A stretch of DNA of 64,000 nucleotides from DATFVJ01 sp963851085 (GCA_963851085.1 CAWKNX010000020.1:7762-71761); one strand, 5' to 3'. Numbered from the stretch's first letter, positions 18,152 through 26,869 are shown. A program made the numbers and translations. Notes: generated by a model not told the origin, from the sequence alone.

Positions 18152-18952
18152 ATGGGGCTCCTGGATGGAAGGGTTGCCATCGTCACCGGCGCAAGCAGGG
18201 GTATCGGGGCGGCCATCGCGAGACGCTTCGGCGCCGAGGGTGCTGCGGTCGCGGTGGCTGCCCGCACCACGGATGCGGCAAAGTCCCCCCTGCCAGGGAC
18301 GATCGGCCAGACCGTGGCTGCGATCACCGGCACCGGCGGGACCGCCACTGCCATCCCCGCCGATCTGTCCAGGCAAGCCGATCGCCAGCGGCTGGTCGCC
18401 GAGACCACCGGGCAGCTCGGCCCGCCCGACATCCTCGTCAACAACGCCGCGGTGACCTACTTCCGCCGGATCGAGGACTTCACCGCCCGCCGCTACGAGC
18501 TGATGTTCGCCGTCCAGGTCGAGGCGCCGTTCCAGCTCGCGTCGCTGGTGCTGCCGGAGATGCGGCGCCGTGGCGCGGGCTGGATCCTCAACATCTCCTC
18601 CGGAGCTGCCCGGCACCCGTCGATGCCGCCCAGCGGCTGGGCAAGCGGCGGCGCCACCGTGTACGGCATGTGCAAGGCCGCGATCGAGCGGTTTTCGACC
18701 GGGCTGGCCGCCGAGGTATATGCCGACAACATCGCCGTCAACGCGCTGTCGCCGAACAGGGTCGTCCCCACGCCGGGGACGATCTTCCATCACCTGACGA
18801 CCGAGGACGACCCGGAAGCGGAGCCGCCTGCGGTGATGGCCGAGGCCGCGCTGATGCTGTGCCACCGCGACCCGCTAAGCCTCACCGGCCGGATCACCTA
18901 CTCGCAGGATCTGCTTACCGAGCTGGACGTGACGGTCCCGGCGTCGCCTTGA
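18152..18952 (+). CDS. short-chain dehydrogenase/reductase
   Basis: 266 aa, classical SDR: the NAD(P) loop VTGASRGIGAAIA, NNAAV, a catalytic Ser in ILNISSGAARHPS, and Tyr/Lys in VYGMCKAAIERF, followed by NALSPNRVVPTPG. GGAGG at 18136-18140 would fit GTG 18146 or ATG 18152; ATG 18152 directly precedes the first strand and is used here. With the KstR-like palindrome and the decayed acyl-CoA dehydrogenase, SDR and hydrolase pieces upstream, a role in fatty-acid or steroid-like substrate oxidation is likely, but the substrate is not shown by the sequence. Confidence 0.86.
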   Translation: MGLLDGRVAIVTGASRGIGAAIARRFGAEGAAVAVAARTTDAAKSPLPGTIGQTVAAITGTGGTATAIPADLSRQADRQRLVAETTGQLGPPDILVNNAAVTYFRRIEDFTARRYELMFAVQVEAPFQLASLVLPEMRRRGAGWILNISSGAARHPSMPPSGWASGGATVYGMCKAAIERFSTGLAAEVYADNIAVNALSPNRVVPTPGTIFHHLTTEDDPEAEPPAVMAEAALMLCHRDPLSLTGRITYSQDLLTELDVTVPASP

Positions 18953-18969
18953 CCCTCGCGGGCGGCTCC

Positions 18970-19080
18970 GCCTGGCGCGTTCGGCGGCCGGCAGGTGGCG
19001 CGTTCGGCGGCCGGGGGGTGGCGGGGGGTGGCGGTTCGGCTGCCGGCAGGTCGCGCGTTCGGCTGCCGGGGGGCGGCGGC
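18970..19080. repeat. GC-rich degenerate short repeats
   Basis: Four imperfect copies of a GCGTTCGGCGGCCGG-like unit separated by G-rich linkers fill the gap between the SDR and the membrane protein gene. One strand has runs of G that could form unusual structures. Confidence 0.6.
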
Positions 19081-19098
19081 CTGCGTATGCTCGTCGCC

Positions 19099-19737
19099 AT
19101 GCCCGAGCACCTCGAGCTCCCGCGTCCCTGGAAGTTGCTGCGCACGGCGGGATGGAGCGCCGCCGAGTCGGCCGGTTTCCCGTTCGCGGCGTATGTGCTG
19201 GCGGCTTGGCTGGTCAGCCGTGACGCCGGGTTGCTGGCCGGGCTCGGCGCCGTCTGGCTGACGGTCGCTGGCCGCAAGCTCGCCAGGGCCGGGGTGCCGG
19301 GGATGCTGACCATCTCGGCGCTGGTGCTGACGGTGCAGACCGCCGTGGTGATCGCCACCGGCAACACCTTCGTCTACCTGCTCCAGTTTCCGCTGGGGAA
19401 CTTCGCGCTGTGCGTGCTGTTCGCCAGGACCGCGCGGACGCGCCGACCACTCGTCGCCCAGCTCGCCACCGAGGTCGTCGCGCTGCGGCATCCGGGCGCT
19501 CACCACCCAGGCCTGCACCGTTTCTTCCGTGGCGCGACATGGCTGTGGGCTGGCATCTTCTTCCTGCTCACGGCCGGGCTGGCGGTCATGATGATCACCG
19601 AGTCGTTCGAGCTGTTCATGGTGCTGTCCACGGTGGTCACGGCTGGCCTGATCGCGGTCGGCGCGGGCGTTTCGGCGCTGTGGTTCTTCGCCGTCCTGCG
19701 CAGGTTCGGCCTCCAGTTGCGGTTCGCTTCCGTCTGA
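19099..19737 (+). CDS. hypothetical membrane protein
   Basis: 212 aa with about six membrane helices (for example AAYVLAAWLVSRDAGLLAG, MLTISALVLTVQTAVVIATG and FELFMVLSTVVTAGLIAVG). The loop RRPLVAQLATEVV and the segment HPGLHRFFRGATWLWAGIFF resemble VC0807/septation-type membrane proteins of actinomycetes, but I cannot place it firmly. TATGCT at 19086-19091 ends 7 nt before ATG 19099, so a leaderless start there is favoured over ATG 19087. Confidence 0.65.
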   Translation: MPEHLELPRPWKLLRTAGWSAAESAGFPFAAYVLAAWLVSRDAGLLAGLGAVWLTVAGRKLARAGVPGMLTISALVLTVQTAVVIATGNTFVYLLQFPLGNFALCVLFARTARTRRPLVAQLATEVVALRHPGAHHPGLHRFFRGATWLWAGIFFLLTAGLAVMMITESFELFMVLSTVVTAGLIAVGAGVSALWFFAVLRRFGLQLRFASV

Positions 19738-19751
19738 CACCGGGGCGACCT

Positions 19752-19834
19752 CGCCTGACAACGGGGCCCAACTCCGCCTGACAACGGGGCCCAACTCCGC
19801 CTGACAACGGGGCCCAACTCCGCCTGACAACGGG
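19752..19834. repeat. 23-bp tandem repeat directly after a gene
   Basis: Three exact copies (19752-19774, 19775-19797, 19798-19820) of a unit starting CGCCTGACAACGGGGCCC, plus a partial fourth copy. The array begins 15 bp after the stop codon of the membrane protein; the stop region itself (TGACACCGGGG) resembles the unit. No coding role is apparent. Confidence 0.9.
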
Positions 19835-19900
19835 CTCGCCCGCGGCCGCCGTCAACGGGCTCGCCGCGGATCTGGCCCCACATTTCCGTAGGAGCCGCCT

Positions 19901-19932
19901 TTCATGATCGCGGTAACCTACCTGCGGTATGG
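19901..19932. repeat. half copy of the GATCGCGGTAACTT dispersed repeat
   Basis: TTCATGATCGCGGTAACC followed by TACCTGCGG matches the left arm of the inverted repeat seen in full at 48401-48445 and 54461-54518. No right arm follows directly; a right-arm copy is at 20172-20200. Confidence 0.7.
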
Positions 19933-20171
19933 GCGCGCCCAGAAATAACTCGCTGATTCGATTCCAGGCATCGTTGCCGTGGTATCGCCGCTACCGGCCG
20001 CCCCCGCTCACCTCAATCCCGCATCAGATACCTCATCGGCCCTATCAACCCCATCTCCCCCGGGCCAGTACCGCTTCGTTACCCCATCAATGGGCCATTG
20101 ATGGGGTAAGACCAGCGATCCGGCTAGCCGCTGCGAAGATCAAATCCACGTGTTAATCATCTGCGGGTACT

Positions 20172-20200
20172 ATTCGCCGAAAAATTACCGCGATCATGAG
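20172..20200. repeat. half copy of the dispersed repeat, right arm
   Basis: ATTCGCCGAAAAATTACCGC followed by GATCATGAG matches the right arm of the family at 54491-54518. Together with the left arm at 19901 it brackets 240 bp of gene-free DNA (19933-20171), so the two halves may be one element split by an insertion (inference). Confidence 0.65.
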
Positions 20201-20256
20201 AGGAAGTTGATCTTGAAGAGACTTCGCGCACGTGGAGGCGCGGAGTTGGTGCCGGC

Positions 20257-20718
20257 TCAGCGGGCCTCAAGCTCGCGCTTGAGCCGGGCCAGGGTCGTGC
20301 GCATGCCATCGCGGTTGGCCTCCGGCCGGGCGTTCGCGACCCGGCCGGTGAACACGCGGCCCAGGACATGTGCCCCCCGGCTGCGCCGGTCCTGCCAGCA
20401 CTCTGTCACCTCGGTGCCGCCGGGCACCGCCGCGAGCCGGTAACTCCACCGCGACACCGGCATCCCGAACGTGGTGACGTCGAACGCGAACTCCTCGCCA
20501 GGCTCGGCGGCCACGACCCGGCACGTGGTGAACCAGACACACGCACCCCGCCGGTTGAAGCCCACGAACCGGGCCGGCGCACCGTGCCGCCGCGACCACA
20601 CCCACGCCGCGAAACACTCCGGGCTCCATCGCGCCATCCGGCGCACATCGGACACAGCCCCATACACCGCAGCCGGCTGAGCGCCGACCGTGATGCGCTC
20701 GGCCACCTCGGCAGACAT
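20257..20718 (-). CDS. SRPBCC (polyketide cyclase/START-like) protein
   Basis: 153 aa: ITVGAQPAAVYGAVSDVRRM, ARWSPECFAAWVW, ARFVGFNRRGACVWFTTCRV and VSRWSYRLAAVPGGTEVTEC form the beta-grasp/helix layout of the SRPBCC superfamily, whose members bind hydrophobic ligands in a deep pocket. ATG 20718 is used; TTTATC upstream may be part of its promoter. It stands alone, so the ligand is unknown. Confidence 0.82.
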   Translation of the reverse strand: MSAEVAERITVGAQPAAVYGAVSDVRRMARWSPECFAAWVWSRRHGAPARFVGFNRRGACVWFTTCRVVAAEPGEEFAFDVTTFGMPVSRWSYRLAAVPGGTEVTECWQDRRSRGAHVLGRVFTGRVANARPEANRDGMRTTLARLKRELEAR

Positions 20719-21121
20719 GGACCCACGATAAACCCCGCGTGCGCCCGATCCACGATGAACTTGCCCGGTGTGAAGGGCGGAACTGCCGGTCCCGGAACCC
20801 CCCGCCGCGCCGCGGGCCCACCACACGGCAGCCGTCCGGGCTCCGCCCGCACGGGGGGCGAACCCCCGGGAACCCCCGCCGCGCCGCAGGTGGCGCCGGT
20901 GATGCCCGCGTGCTGGCGGAGATCGCCGGACTGGATGGCGACCATCGCCAGGCACTCGTGACCCGGCCGGGCCGCGATGACCGTCCGACCCGGCCGGGAC
21001 GCGAATGATGCGTACGGCGTATCTGAACCGGGTCGGGCGCCTCCTTACCAGGTAAGGCAGCACCACCCATACCGCGTGGCCGGGGGGCAAGGTGGGCTGC
21101 GTTACCGGGGGGAAACCGTGA
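20719..21121. other. intergenic region with GC repeats and a palindrome
   Basis: There is no convincing gene. It holds repeated CCCGCCGCGCCGC blocks, two GACCCGGCCGGG direct repeats near 20955-21000, and an exact palindrome CCTTACC-A-GGTAAGG at 21043-21057, about 65 bp before the next gene. The palindrome may be an operator. Confidence 0.5.
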
Positions 21122-21772
21122 GTGATAGGCCGCACGAACGTGATCTCGCCGCCGGCTCCTGACTGGAGCGGACGCGGGCGACGGCCCCGTCGCCGCCCCG
21201 GCCGGCGGCGCACCGGCCCCGGCCGCCATCGTCAGCAATGCGCGCGGCGCACGAGAATAACGAGCTGCCGGCCCATCTGCCTGGTCGCGGCTAAGCGCGT
21301 AAGAGAGACAGGCGTCGCTTGGCTCAGAATCTACGGAGGGCCGGAAGCCGCGGGCTTGCTCGCCGCTGCCCTTGTATTCACCTTAGTCCATATCAATGGC
21401 GGGCCGCTGATTGGATCCGCCCTCCTCAGCAGCTGGGCCGAGGATATTGCGTTTGTCGGCTATTTCGCAGTGCGAGCCGTCCGTGAGCAGAGCCGATACC
21501 ACAAGCATCGCCATTGGGTGAAATACTACGTGCTCACCTTCGGGCTGGCTTTTTGGGGTCTGTTTATTGAGCTCGGCCTGGCGGAATCGATCGACAAGGT
21601 CGTTCGCCCCACCCTTCTGTACGAGATTCCGCACATCCTGCACAATCTGGTGGCTGGCTTCATCCTGGCCAAACTAGCTGCTGACTGCGTTTACTATCTG
21701 CTGGCCTACGCCGGCCGGACGGCCCGGATACGGTATTTCACGCCCAGAGCTGGCCGCACCGGCGCAGGCTAG
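21122..21772 (+). CDS. membrane protein of unknown function, start uncertain
   Basis: The reliable part begins about residue 65: AAGLLAAALVFTLVHINGGP, SSWAEDIAFVGYFAVRAV, QSRYHKHRHWVKYYVLTFGL, VVRPTLLYEIPHILHNLVAG and FILAKLAADCVYYLLAYAGR. This is four or so membrane helices of a small actinomycete family of unknown function. The first 55 residues from GTG 21122 are arginine/proline-rich and unlikely to be translated; no better start with a ribosome binding site is visible, so a rare start codon or a lost start is possible. The base composition is less GC-rich than its surroundings. Confidence 0.6.
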   Translation: MIGRTNVISPPAPDWSGRGRRPRRRPGRRRTGPGRHRQQCARRTRITSCRPICLVAAKRVRETGVAWLRIYGGPEAAGLLAAALVFTLVHINGGPLIGSALLSSWAEDIAFVGYFAVRAVREQSRYHKHRHWVKYYVLTFGLAFWGLFIELGLAESIDKVVRPTLLYEIPHILHNLVAGFILAKLAADCVYYLLAYAGRTARIRYFTPRAGRTGAG

Positions 21773-21811
21773 CGGGGATCGTGCCCGGCCGCGCCGGGTA
21801 GCGTCGGGCGC

Positions 21812-23017
21812 ATGATGGCTACGCTCGCAGTCGAGAACTACCGGTCGCTGCGGCGGCTCGTTGTCCCGCTCGCTGCGCTGAACGTGGTGACCGGTGCCAA
21901 CGGCAGCGGCAAGTCCAGCCTGTACCGGGCGCTGCGCCTGCTTGCGGATGCGGCGCGGAACGGAGCGGTGGCCGCGCTCGCCCGTGAGGGCGGCCTGCCG
22001 TCGACGCTGTGGGCGGGCCCGGAGAAGACCGGGAGGTCGGTGCGGGAAGGCCGTTACCCGGTGCAGGGCACAGTCAGGACCAAGCCGGTCAGCTTGCGGC
22101 TTGGCTTTGCCGGGGATGACTTCGGCTATGCCATCGACCTCGGCCTTCCGGCCGGCGGTGGTCAGACGGCGTTCGCCCCGGACCCGGAGATCAAGCGGGA
22201 GAGCATCTGGAGTGGGCCGGCGCTCCGGTCCGCAGCCCTGCTGTGCGACCGGAGCAACGGCGCCGTCCGCATCCGCGAAGATGACGGCGGCTGGTCGGCG
22301 CCCTACCCGATCCGGTCCTACGACAGCATGCTCAGCGAGTTCGCCGATCCACAGCGCGGGCCGGAGGTGCTCAGCCTGCGTCAGCGGATCCGGTCCTGGC
22401 GCTTCTACGACTACATCCGCACCGACGCCACGGCACCCGCGCGCGGCAGCCAGATCGGCACCCGCGCGCGGCAGCCAGATGGGCACCCGGACGCTGGTCC
22501 TCGGCCCCGATGGGGCCGACATCGCCGCGGCGCTGCAGACGATCCGCGAGATCGGCGACAGCGCAGCTCTGGATACGGCGATCGACCTCGCCTTCCCCGG
22601 GAGCCGGATCAGCATCGAGGCCGATAGGCCGGCCGGTTCGAGTTGCTCCTGCACCAGCATGGCCTGCTGCGGCCGCTCGGTGCACCGGAGCTGTCCGACG
22701 GCACGCTGCGGTACCTGCTGTGGACCGCGGCGCTGCGCACGCCCCGTCCCGCCAGCCTGATCGTGCTCAACGAGCCTGAGACCAGCCTGCATCCTGAGCT
22801 GCTCCGCCCGCTCGCACGGCTGGTCACTGATGCCGCAGGCCGCGCGCAGATAATCGCGGTCTCGCACGCTCGCCCCCTGATCGACGCTATGCAGCGCGCA
22901 GCCAAGGAGGCGGGCACGCGCGTCAACACCATCGAAATGACCAAGGAGTCCGGTGAGACCCGCATCCTCGGCCAGCAACCGCTTGACGAGCCATCATGGC
23001 ACTGGCCCAAACGCTGA
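21812..23017 (+). pseudogene. AAA-type ATPase (RecF/OLD-like) broken by a duplication
   Basis: The start is intact: AVENYRSLRRLVVPLAALNV and the Walker A GANGSGKSS. The frame is lost at an exact 25-bp tandem duplication (22431-22480); without one copy it continues TRTLVLGPDGADIAAALQTI. It shifts again near 22620 and ends with the signature region SDGTLRYLLWTAAL, the Walker B LIVLNEPETSLHPELL and IIAVSHARPLI. Removing the duplication and adding one base gives 393 aa, the normal length for this stand-alone ATPase family, whose members resemble predicted ATP-binding DNA repair or defence proteins. Confidence 0.82.
22431..22480 (+). repeat. exact 25-bp tandem duplication inside the ATPase gene
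   Basis: Positions 22431-22455 and 22456-22480 are identical, beginning CGGCACCCGCGCGCGGCAGC. Twenty-five is not a multiple of three, so the duplication shifts the frame; deleting one copy restores it. A similar GGCACCCGG follows at 22482, so local homology probably caused slippage. Confidence 0.95.
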
Positions 23018-23071
23018 ACCCAAACGCTGAACCCAAACGCTCAACCCGAGCGCTCAACCCGAGCGCAGAGC
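23007..23071. repeat. 13-bp tandem repeat at the end of the ATPase gene
   Basis: Five units of 13 bp (CCAAACGCTGAAC twice, then CCAAACGCTCAAC, CCGAGCGCTCAAC and a diverged last unit) start inside the last codons of the ATPase gene and run past its stop. The gradual change from unit to unit shows an old, drifting array. Confidence 0.9.
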
Positions 23072-23184
23072 TGTGCGCTCGTACGGGGAAGCTGGCTGCG
23101 GGCCGGGAAACGGCGACCCTACCCGGGTGGAACGATGGCGCACGCGCCATCTCGTGCGGCAGCACCCCGGCAGACCTCGGCAGG

Positions 23185-23925
23185 TCAGGAGGGGTCCGAA
23201 CGGGTCGGCGAGGCCCAGGCCAGCGGATCGAGGGTGCCGTCGACGGCGGCTTCGGCGACGTCGGTGAGGCGGCGGTTGCTGTCGCGGGCGTAGTGCCGCA
23301 ACCGGGAGAAGGCCTCGGCCAGGTCGACGCCGGCGCGCTCTGAGATCACGCCTTTGGCCTGCTCGATCACCACCCGGCTCGTCAGGGCACCAGACAGCTG
23401 CTCGGTCAGGCGCTGGGCTTCGGCAGTGGCACGATGCTGCACGATGCTGAGACTGGCGAGGTCCGCGAAGGCCCGGGCGACGATGGCATCCGCCTCATCC
23501 ATCGGCTTTTGCCTGACGCTGAGCAGGTTCAGGGCGCCGAGGGTCACGTCCCGCAACCGCAGCGGCAGGGCGGACGCCGACTGGAAGCCGGCCCCGAGGG
23601 CGGCGGCGGAGAACGACGGCCAGCGGCCGCGCCCGGCCTCCAGGTTCACGTGTTCGACGCGCTCACCGCTGCGGAAGGCGTCAAGACAGGGGCCTTCCTG
23701 GGCCTGAATCTCGAACAACTCCAGGAGGCGCATCGCCTCACTGGACGAGGCCACCAGCCCCATGCTGCCCTTGGGCGAGACCAGCATCACTCCGGCGGCA
23801 GAGACGCCGAGCAGCTTTACGCAGCGATCGGTGAGCCCGGTCAGCAGGTCAATGATGTCGTAGTCGTCGACAAGTGTGTCGGCCATTTCGACCAGCGATC
23901 GGACCACATCGGCTTCTCGGCTCAT
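23185..23925 (-). CDS. GAF-ANTAR regulator
   Basis: 246 aa. Residues about 20-165 form a GAF domain (LTDRCVKLLGVSAAGVMLVS, EIQAQEGPCLDAFRSGERV, SALPLRLRDVTLGALNLLSV). Residues about 180-235 are an ANTAR RNA-binding domain (ALTSRVVIEQAKGVISERAG, AFSRLRHYARDSNRRLTDVA). ANTAR proteins bind dual-hexaloop RNA to prevent termination, and the GAF part presumably senses a small molecule. It forms a tandem pair with the paralogue at 24047-24742, 121 bp apart on the same strand. Confidence 0.9.
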   Translation of the reverse strand: MSREADVVRSLVEMADTLVDDYDIIDLLTGLTDRCVKLLGVSAAGVMLVSPKGSMGLVASSSEAMRLLELFEIQAQEGPCLDAFRSGERVEHVNLEAGRGRWPSFSAAALGAGFQSASALPLRLRDVTLGALNLLSVRQKPMDEADAIVARAFADLASLSIVQHRATAEAQRLTEQLSGALTSRVVIEQAKGVISERAGVDLAEAFSRLRHYARDSNRRLTDVAEAAVDGTLDPLAWASPTRSDPS

Positions 23926-24046
23926 CTCAACCCATCCTCCTGAGCCGGCGGCCAGTCACGGCCGACGGCCGCCGGATCGATGCCCAGGCCGCACTACCAT
24001 TCTAGTCGCGACCCGTCCCCGCTTCATCGGTACGAGCGGGTGGGAT

Positions 24047-24742
24047 TCACCCCAGCCGGAGGCTGCGGGCGACGACGTCCTCGGCCACCTCGGCGAGCGG
24101 GCGATCGTTGCTGAAAGCGTACGCCCGCAGGCGGATGAGCGCCTCGGTGATGCTGACCCCCTGCTGCACCGAGACCATGCCGGCCGCGTTGTGCACCACG
24201 AAGTGGAAGTCGGCGCCGATCTCCAGCCCCTTGGCCATCGCGTCCGCAGGCGCCCCGGCCTGGGCCTCCAGCACCCAGCGGGCCGCCACGTCGGCCACGA
24301 CCAGCGCGTCAGCGTGCTGGTCGTCGCTCAGGGAACCAGGCCAGTCCCGGTAGAGGTTGAGCGCCCCCAGGCGCACCGTGCCCACCCGCAACGGGAACCC
24401 GAACACCGCCCGCACACCGGCCTCCAGCGCCGGCGGGGTGAAGGCGAACCACCGGCGGGTCACCGGATCCGCCAGGTCGGGCTCGGCCACGACACTGTCC
24501 TGCCGATAGGCGTCGACGCACGGGCCCTCGCCGAGGGTGTACTGCAACTCCTCGATCAGGTGGCTCACGTCGTTGGTGGTGCACAAGGACCCGCTTGGTA
24601 TGTCACCCGACATGAGCATGACCCCGGCACCGTTCACCCCGACGATCCCCGGGCACACACCGCACAGCCGGGCTGACGACCACGCATCCCCGCCCTCGGC
24701 GGAGAGCTCAGCCAAGATCCGATGAAGCCTGTCGCCGGCCAT
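24047..24742 (-). CDS. second GAF-ANTAR regulator
   Basis: 231 aa. The GAF region contains GIVGVNGAGVMLMSGDIP, LQYTLGEGPCVDAYRQ and FPLRVGTVRLGALNLYRDWP; the C-terminal ANTAR region reads VHNAAGMVSVQQGVSITEAL and RLRAYAFSNDRPLAEVAEDV. The ANTAR start is the divergent VHNAAG form common in actinomycete members. It is the upstream member of a tandem paralogue pair, so the two may respond to related signals. ATG 24742. Confidence 0.88.
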   Translation of the reverse strand: MAGDRLHRILAELSAEGGDAWSSARLCGVCPGIVGVNGAGVMLMSGDIPSGSLCTTNDVSHLIEELQYTLGEGPCVDAYRQDSVVAEPDLADPVTRRWFAFTPPALEAGVRAVFGFPLRVGTVRLGALNLYRDWPGSLSDDQHADALVVADVAARWVLEAQAGAPADAMAKGLEIGADFHFVVHNAAGMVSVQQGVSITEALIRLRAYAFSNDRPLAEVAEDVVARSLRLG

Positions 24743-25127
24743 TCAAAGACACCAGCCCGGGCACGAGTCCGGCCTGCGGCCCACAGCACCGTGGCAATCG
24801 TCCACCTGCTGCCTCCTTCGCCCGAGAAAGGAAAAGCGTCAGCGGGGACTGGACTCAACGCACTTCCGGGGCCGGGTCACCGGTCCCTTCATAACCGACG
24901 CTACGCCATGTAACGGCCTAGAGCATCCCGGACCAGGAGGTCAATGGAGAATCCAGCAGCTAGCTGGCCAGAAGATCGACACCATATCCGGCAGGCGCGG
25001 CCCAGCTTCCCCAGTACCTGCCGCCGGGCCGCCGCGTGCTGGTCAGCGAGGCGGGAGTTGGCAGGCGTCCGGCTTCGCGTCTACTGCGGCCCGGTGACCC
25101 GCAGGTGGGCACCGCACAGCGGACTCG
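24743..25127. other. intergenic region, nothing recognised
   Basis: Upstream DNA of the GAF-ANTAR pair. I found no gene, hairpin or operator that I can support. Confidence 0.5.
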
Positions 25128-25313
25128 TCACTCGGCGCACCTGGCGCAGACATGCTTACCCGTGGCCGGGATGTGATGCGTCACCAAGGACGTGCGGCAG
25201 GCGTAACAGCGTTGGCCACCGTAGCCGATCAGCCGGCACAACCCGGCAAGAAGGCGGCTCGAACGGCTAGCCGGCAGCGTGCCCGTGACGATGTCTGTGG
25301 ATGCGGCGCTCAC
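25128..25313 (-). CDS. small CxxC zinc-ribbon-like protein
   Basis: A 61-aa protein starting at GTG 25313, with a strong GGGAGGA site 5-6 nt upstream. Its C-terminal half reads RCYACRTSLVTHHIPATGKH followed by VCARCAE, two CxxC knuckles 19 residues apart that can bind one zinc ion. The N-terminal 30 residues are serine/alanine/arginine-rich. No family recognised. The good ribosome binding site and paired knuckles argue that it is real despite its size. Confidence 0.55.
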   Translation of the reverse strand: MSAASTDIVTGTLPASRSSRLLAGLCRLIGYGGQRCYACRTSLVTHHIPATGKHVCARCAE

Positions 25314-25571
25314 GCGATTCCTCCCAGGCAGGAGTTGTGTTGACTGCCTGGGTCCGGAGCAGAGCCGTCGCCGACTACATGCAACTATCGCAAGACGGCC
25401 GCTGCGTGGCAATACCTACCCCGAACCGGACACACAATTGAGACGGCGCGACTAGCTCCGTACAGCGATGGCCCGCCCGGGAACAGCCCCGGCGTCCCTG
25501 GCCGGGCCTCGGGGCGATTGCGCCGGTCCCCCTCCGCATAGTGGCCGATGTCGGCGATCTGAAGGAGGAGC

Positions 25572-25910
25572 GTGTTCACCGCGGACGGCGTCAACGTCGG
25601 GGGTAACGGGGGTAACGGGAGCAACGGGACCGCCACAGTGGTGCTCCCCGGCGGCACGTTCAAGATCACGCACCGCACCGTGCACAGCAAGGGGACCTTC
25701 AACCCCAGGACCTGCCTGTTCACCGTCCACGGGAGTGGCAGCTACAAGCTCGGCGGCACCAGGAAGTACGCCAAGATCAGCGGTTCCGGGAGGTTCGTGC
25801 TCACCATTCTGGCCGTCGAGGCGCGTAACTCGGCGGGCACCTGCACGATGGCGCGGCCGCCGGCCGCCTACCAGCAGGTCATCACCCGGCACGGTCCCGT
25901 CCACGGATAG
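25572..25910 (+). CDS. secreted-type protein lacking its signal peptide
   Basis: 112 aa: a glycine/asparagine-rich start, then ATVVLPGGTFKITHRTVHSK, FNPRTCLFTVHGSGSYKLGG and YAKISGSGRFVLTILAVEAR, with paired cysteines. This looks like a small exported beta-rich domain found in actinomycetes. Here it starts at GTG 25572 without any signal peptide, and AAGGAGGAG sits only 1 nt from the start, too close for efficient use. A 5' truncation of a longer gene is likely. Confidence 0.5.
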   Translation: MFTADGVNVGGNGGNGSNGTATVVLPGGTFKITHRTVHSKGTFNPRTCLFTVHGSGSYKLGGTRKYAKISGSGRFVLTILAVEARNSAGTCTMARPPAAYQQVITRHGPVHG

Positions 25911-25941
25911 CCCACCCGGGCAACTTCCAGCCCCGAGCCCC

Positions 25942-26000
25942 GGCAAGGGCCAGCAGCGCCGCTCCTGATCGCCGCGACGGCGAGACTGCTGGCCCTTGCC
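25942..26000. terminator. long hairpin between convergent genes
   Basis: GGCAAGGGCCAGCAG (25942-25956) pairs perfectly with CTGCTGGCCCTTGCC (25986-26000) across a 29-nt loop. It lies after the plus-strand gene ending at 25910 and before the minus-strand gene ending at 26262, where a bidirectional terminator is expected. There is no U-tract, as usual in actinomycetes. Confidence 0.6.
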
Positions 26001-26261
26001 CGGCAACTGCGGACGATCTCGGCCACCGGCCGGCATTTCGCCGGTCTTTGGCAGCCCCAAAGAACGGCCGGGTCGATACCGCGGCCGGCCCGGCGGGCTC
26101 TGCCGCGCACGATCATGGGCCGCCTGGCGCGGTACACGCGGCGCGCGCAGCCGTTCGGGATCAATTTTTTCGCCGCCAAAGTCGACGGAATGCGCCGTCA
26201 CCGCCACCGCTCACGCCGCCAATAATTGGTCCGGGTCAACTCACCCCGTCCCGTCTGCGCC
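26001..26261. other. gene-free convergent spacer
   Basis: Continues the gap after the hairpin. No gene recognised; an AT-richer patch (26160-26230) has no clear motif. Confidence 0.45.
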
Positions 26262-26735
26262 TCAGTGCGCGTTGATCGTGAGACCGAATGGCGCCGAGGT
26301 GCCGATGGGATCGCTGCTGTCGGTGATGGCGGTAACGGTTACCGTGAATGTGCCCGCCGGGCTCGACGGCGCGGTGGTGAAGGTCAGGATCGACCTGCCG
26401 CCGATGGTCGTCGTGCGCGGCGAGAATGACGCCGTGACGCCGCTCGGCAGGCCGCTGACGCTCAGGTTCACCCGAGTGCCGTAGAGATCACCCGTCGCGT
26501 GGAACGAAACAGTGGTCCTCGTGACGCGACCGGCCCGGACCGTGGCCGAGGACGAACTGAGCTGCATCGTGTAGTAGCTCTCCGACGCAGACGCAGACGC
26601 GGACGCTCCGCTGGTGACATTGCCGGTGGTCGCCGCACCGCTGGCGAACGCCACCCCCGATCCGCCGATCGCCATCAGCAGCGCAGTCGGCAGCAGCGCC
26701 GCTTTCATCACTGCCCTGGTGTGAATGCGCAACAT
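26262..26735 (-). CDS. secreted Ig-like/BACON-type domain protein
   Basis: 157 aa. A signal peptide (AALLPTALLMAIGGSGVAFA, cleavage near ASG) is followed by an Ala/Ser-rich linker and a single beta-sandwich domain: ATVRAGRVTRTTVSFHATGD, VNLSVSGLPSGVTASFSPRT, ILTFTTAPSSPAGTFTVTVT. This is the pattern of Ig-like repeats that often sit in secreted peptidases and glycosidases, here alone. ATG 26735 has a moderate GGGGCGAG site; ATG 26708 is an alternative. Probably an exported or surface protein. Confidence 0.72.
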   Translation of the reverse strand: MLRIHTRAVMKAALLPTALLMAIGGSGVAFASGAATTGNVTSGASASASASESYYTMQLSSSSATVRAGRVTRTTVSFHATGDLYGTRVNLSVSGLPSGVTASFSPRTTTIGGRSILTFTTAPSSPAGTFTVTVTAITDSSDPIGTSAPFGLTINAH

Positions 26736-26869
26736 CTCGCCCCTTCCCAAGCGACTCCGGTGGCAGCGCTCGAGGCCGCACACCCTGTTGCGGCACCGTC
26801 GCATCCGGCGCTGGAACGGGCCTGAAACGGGCCTGAAGCGGGAGCTCCACCGGGTCGGTGGTGACTGGC

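Noticed and set aside
21000..21125. A possible riboswitch before the membrane protein gene
   Set aside because: G-rich loops and a palindrome are present, but I could not match a known riboswitch core; a covariance-model search would be needed.
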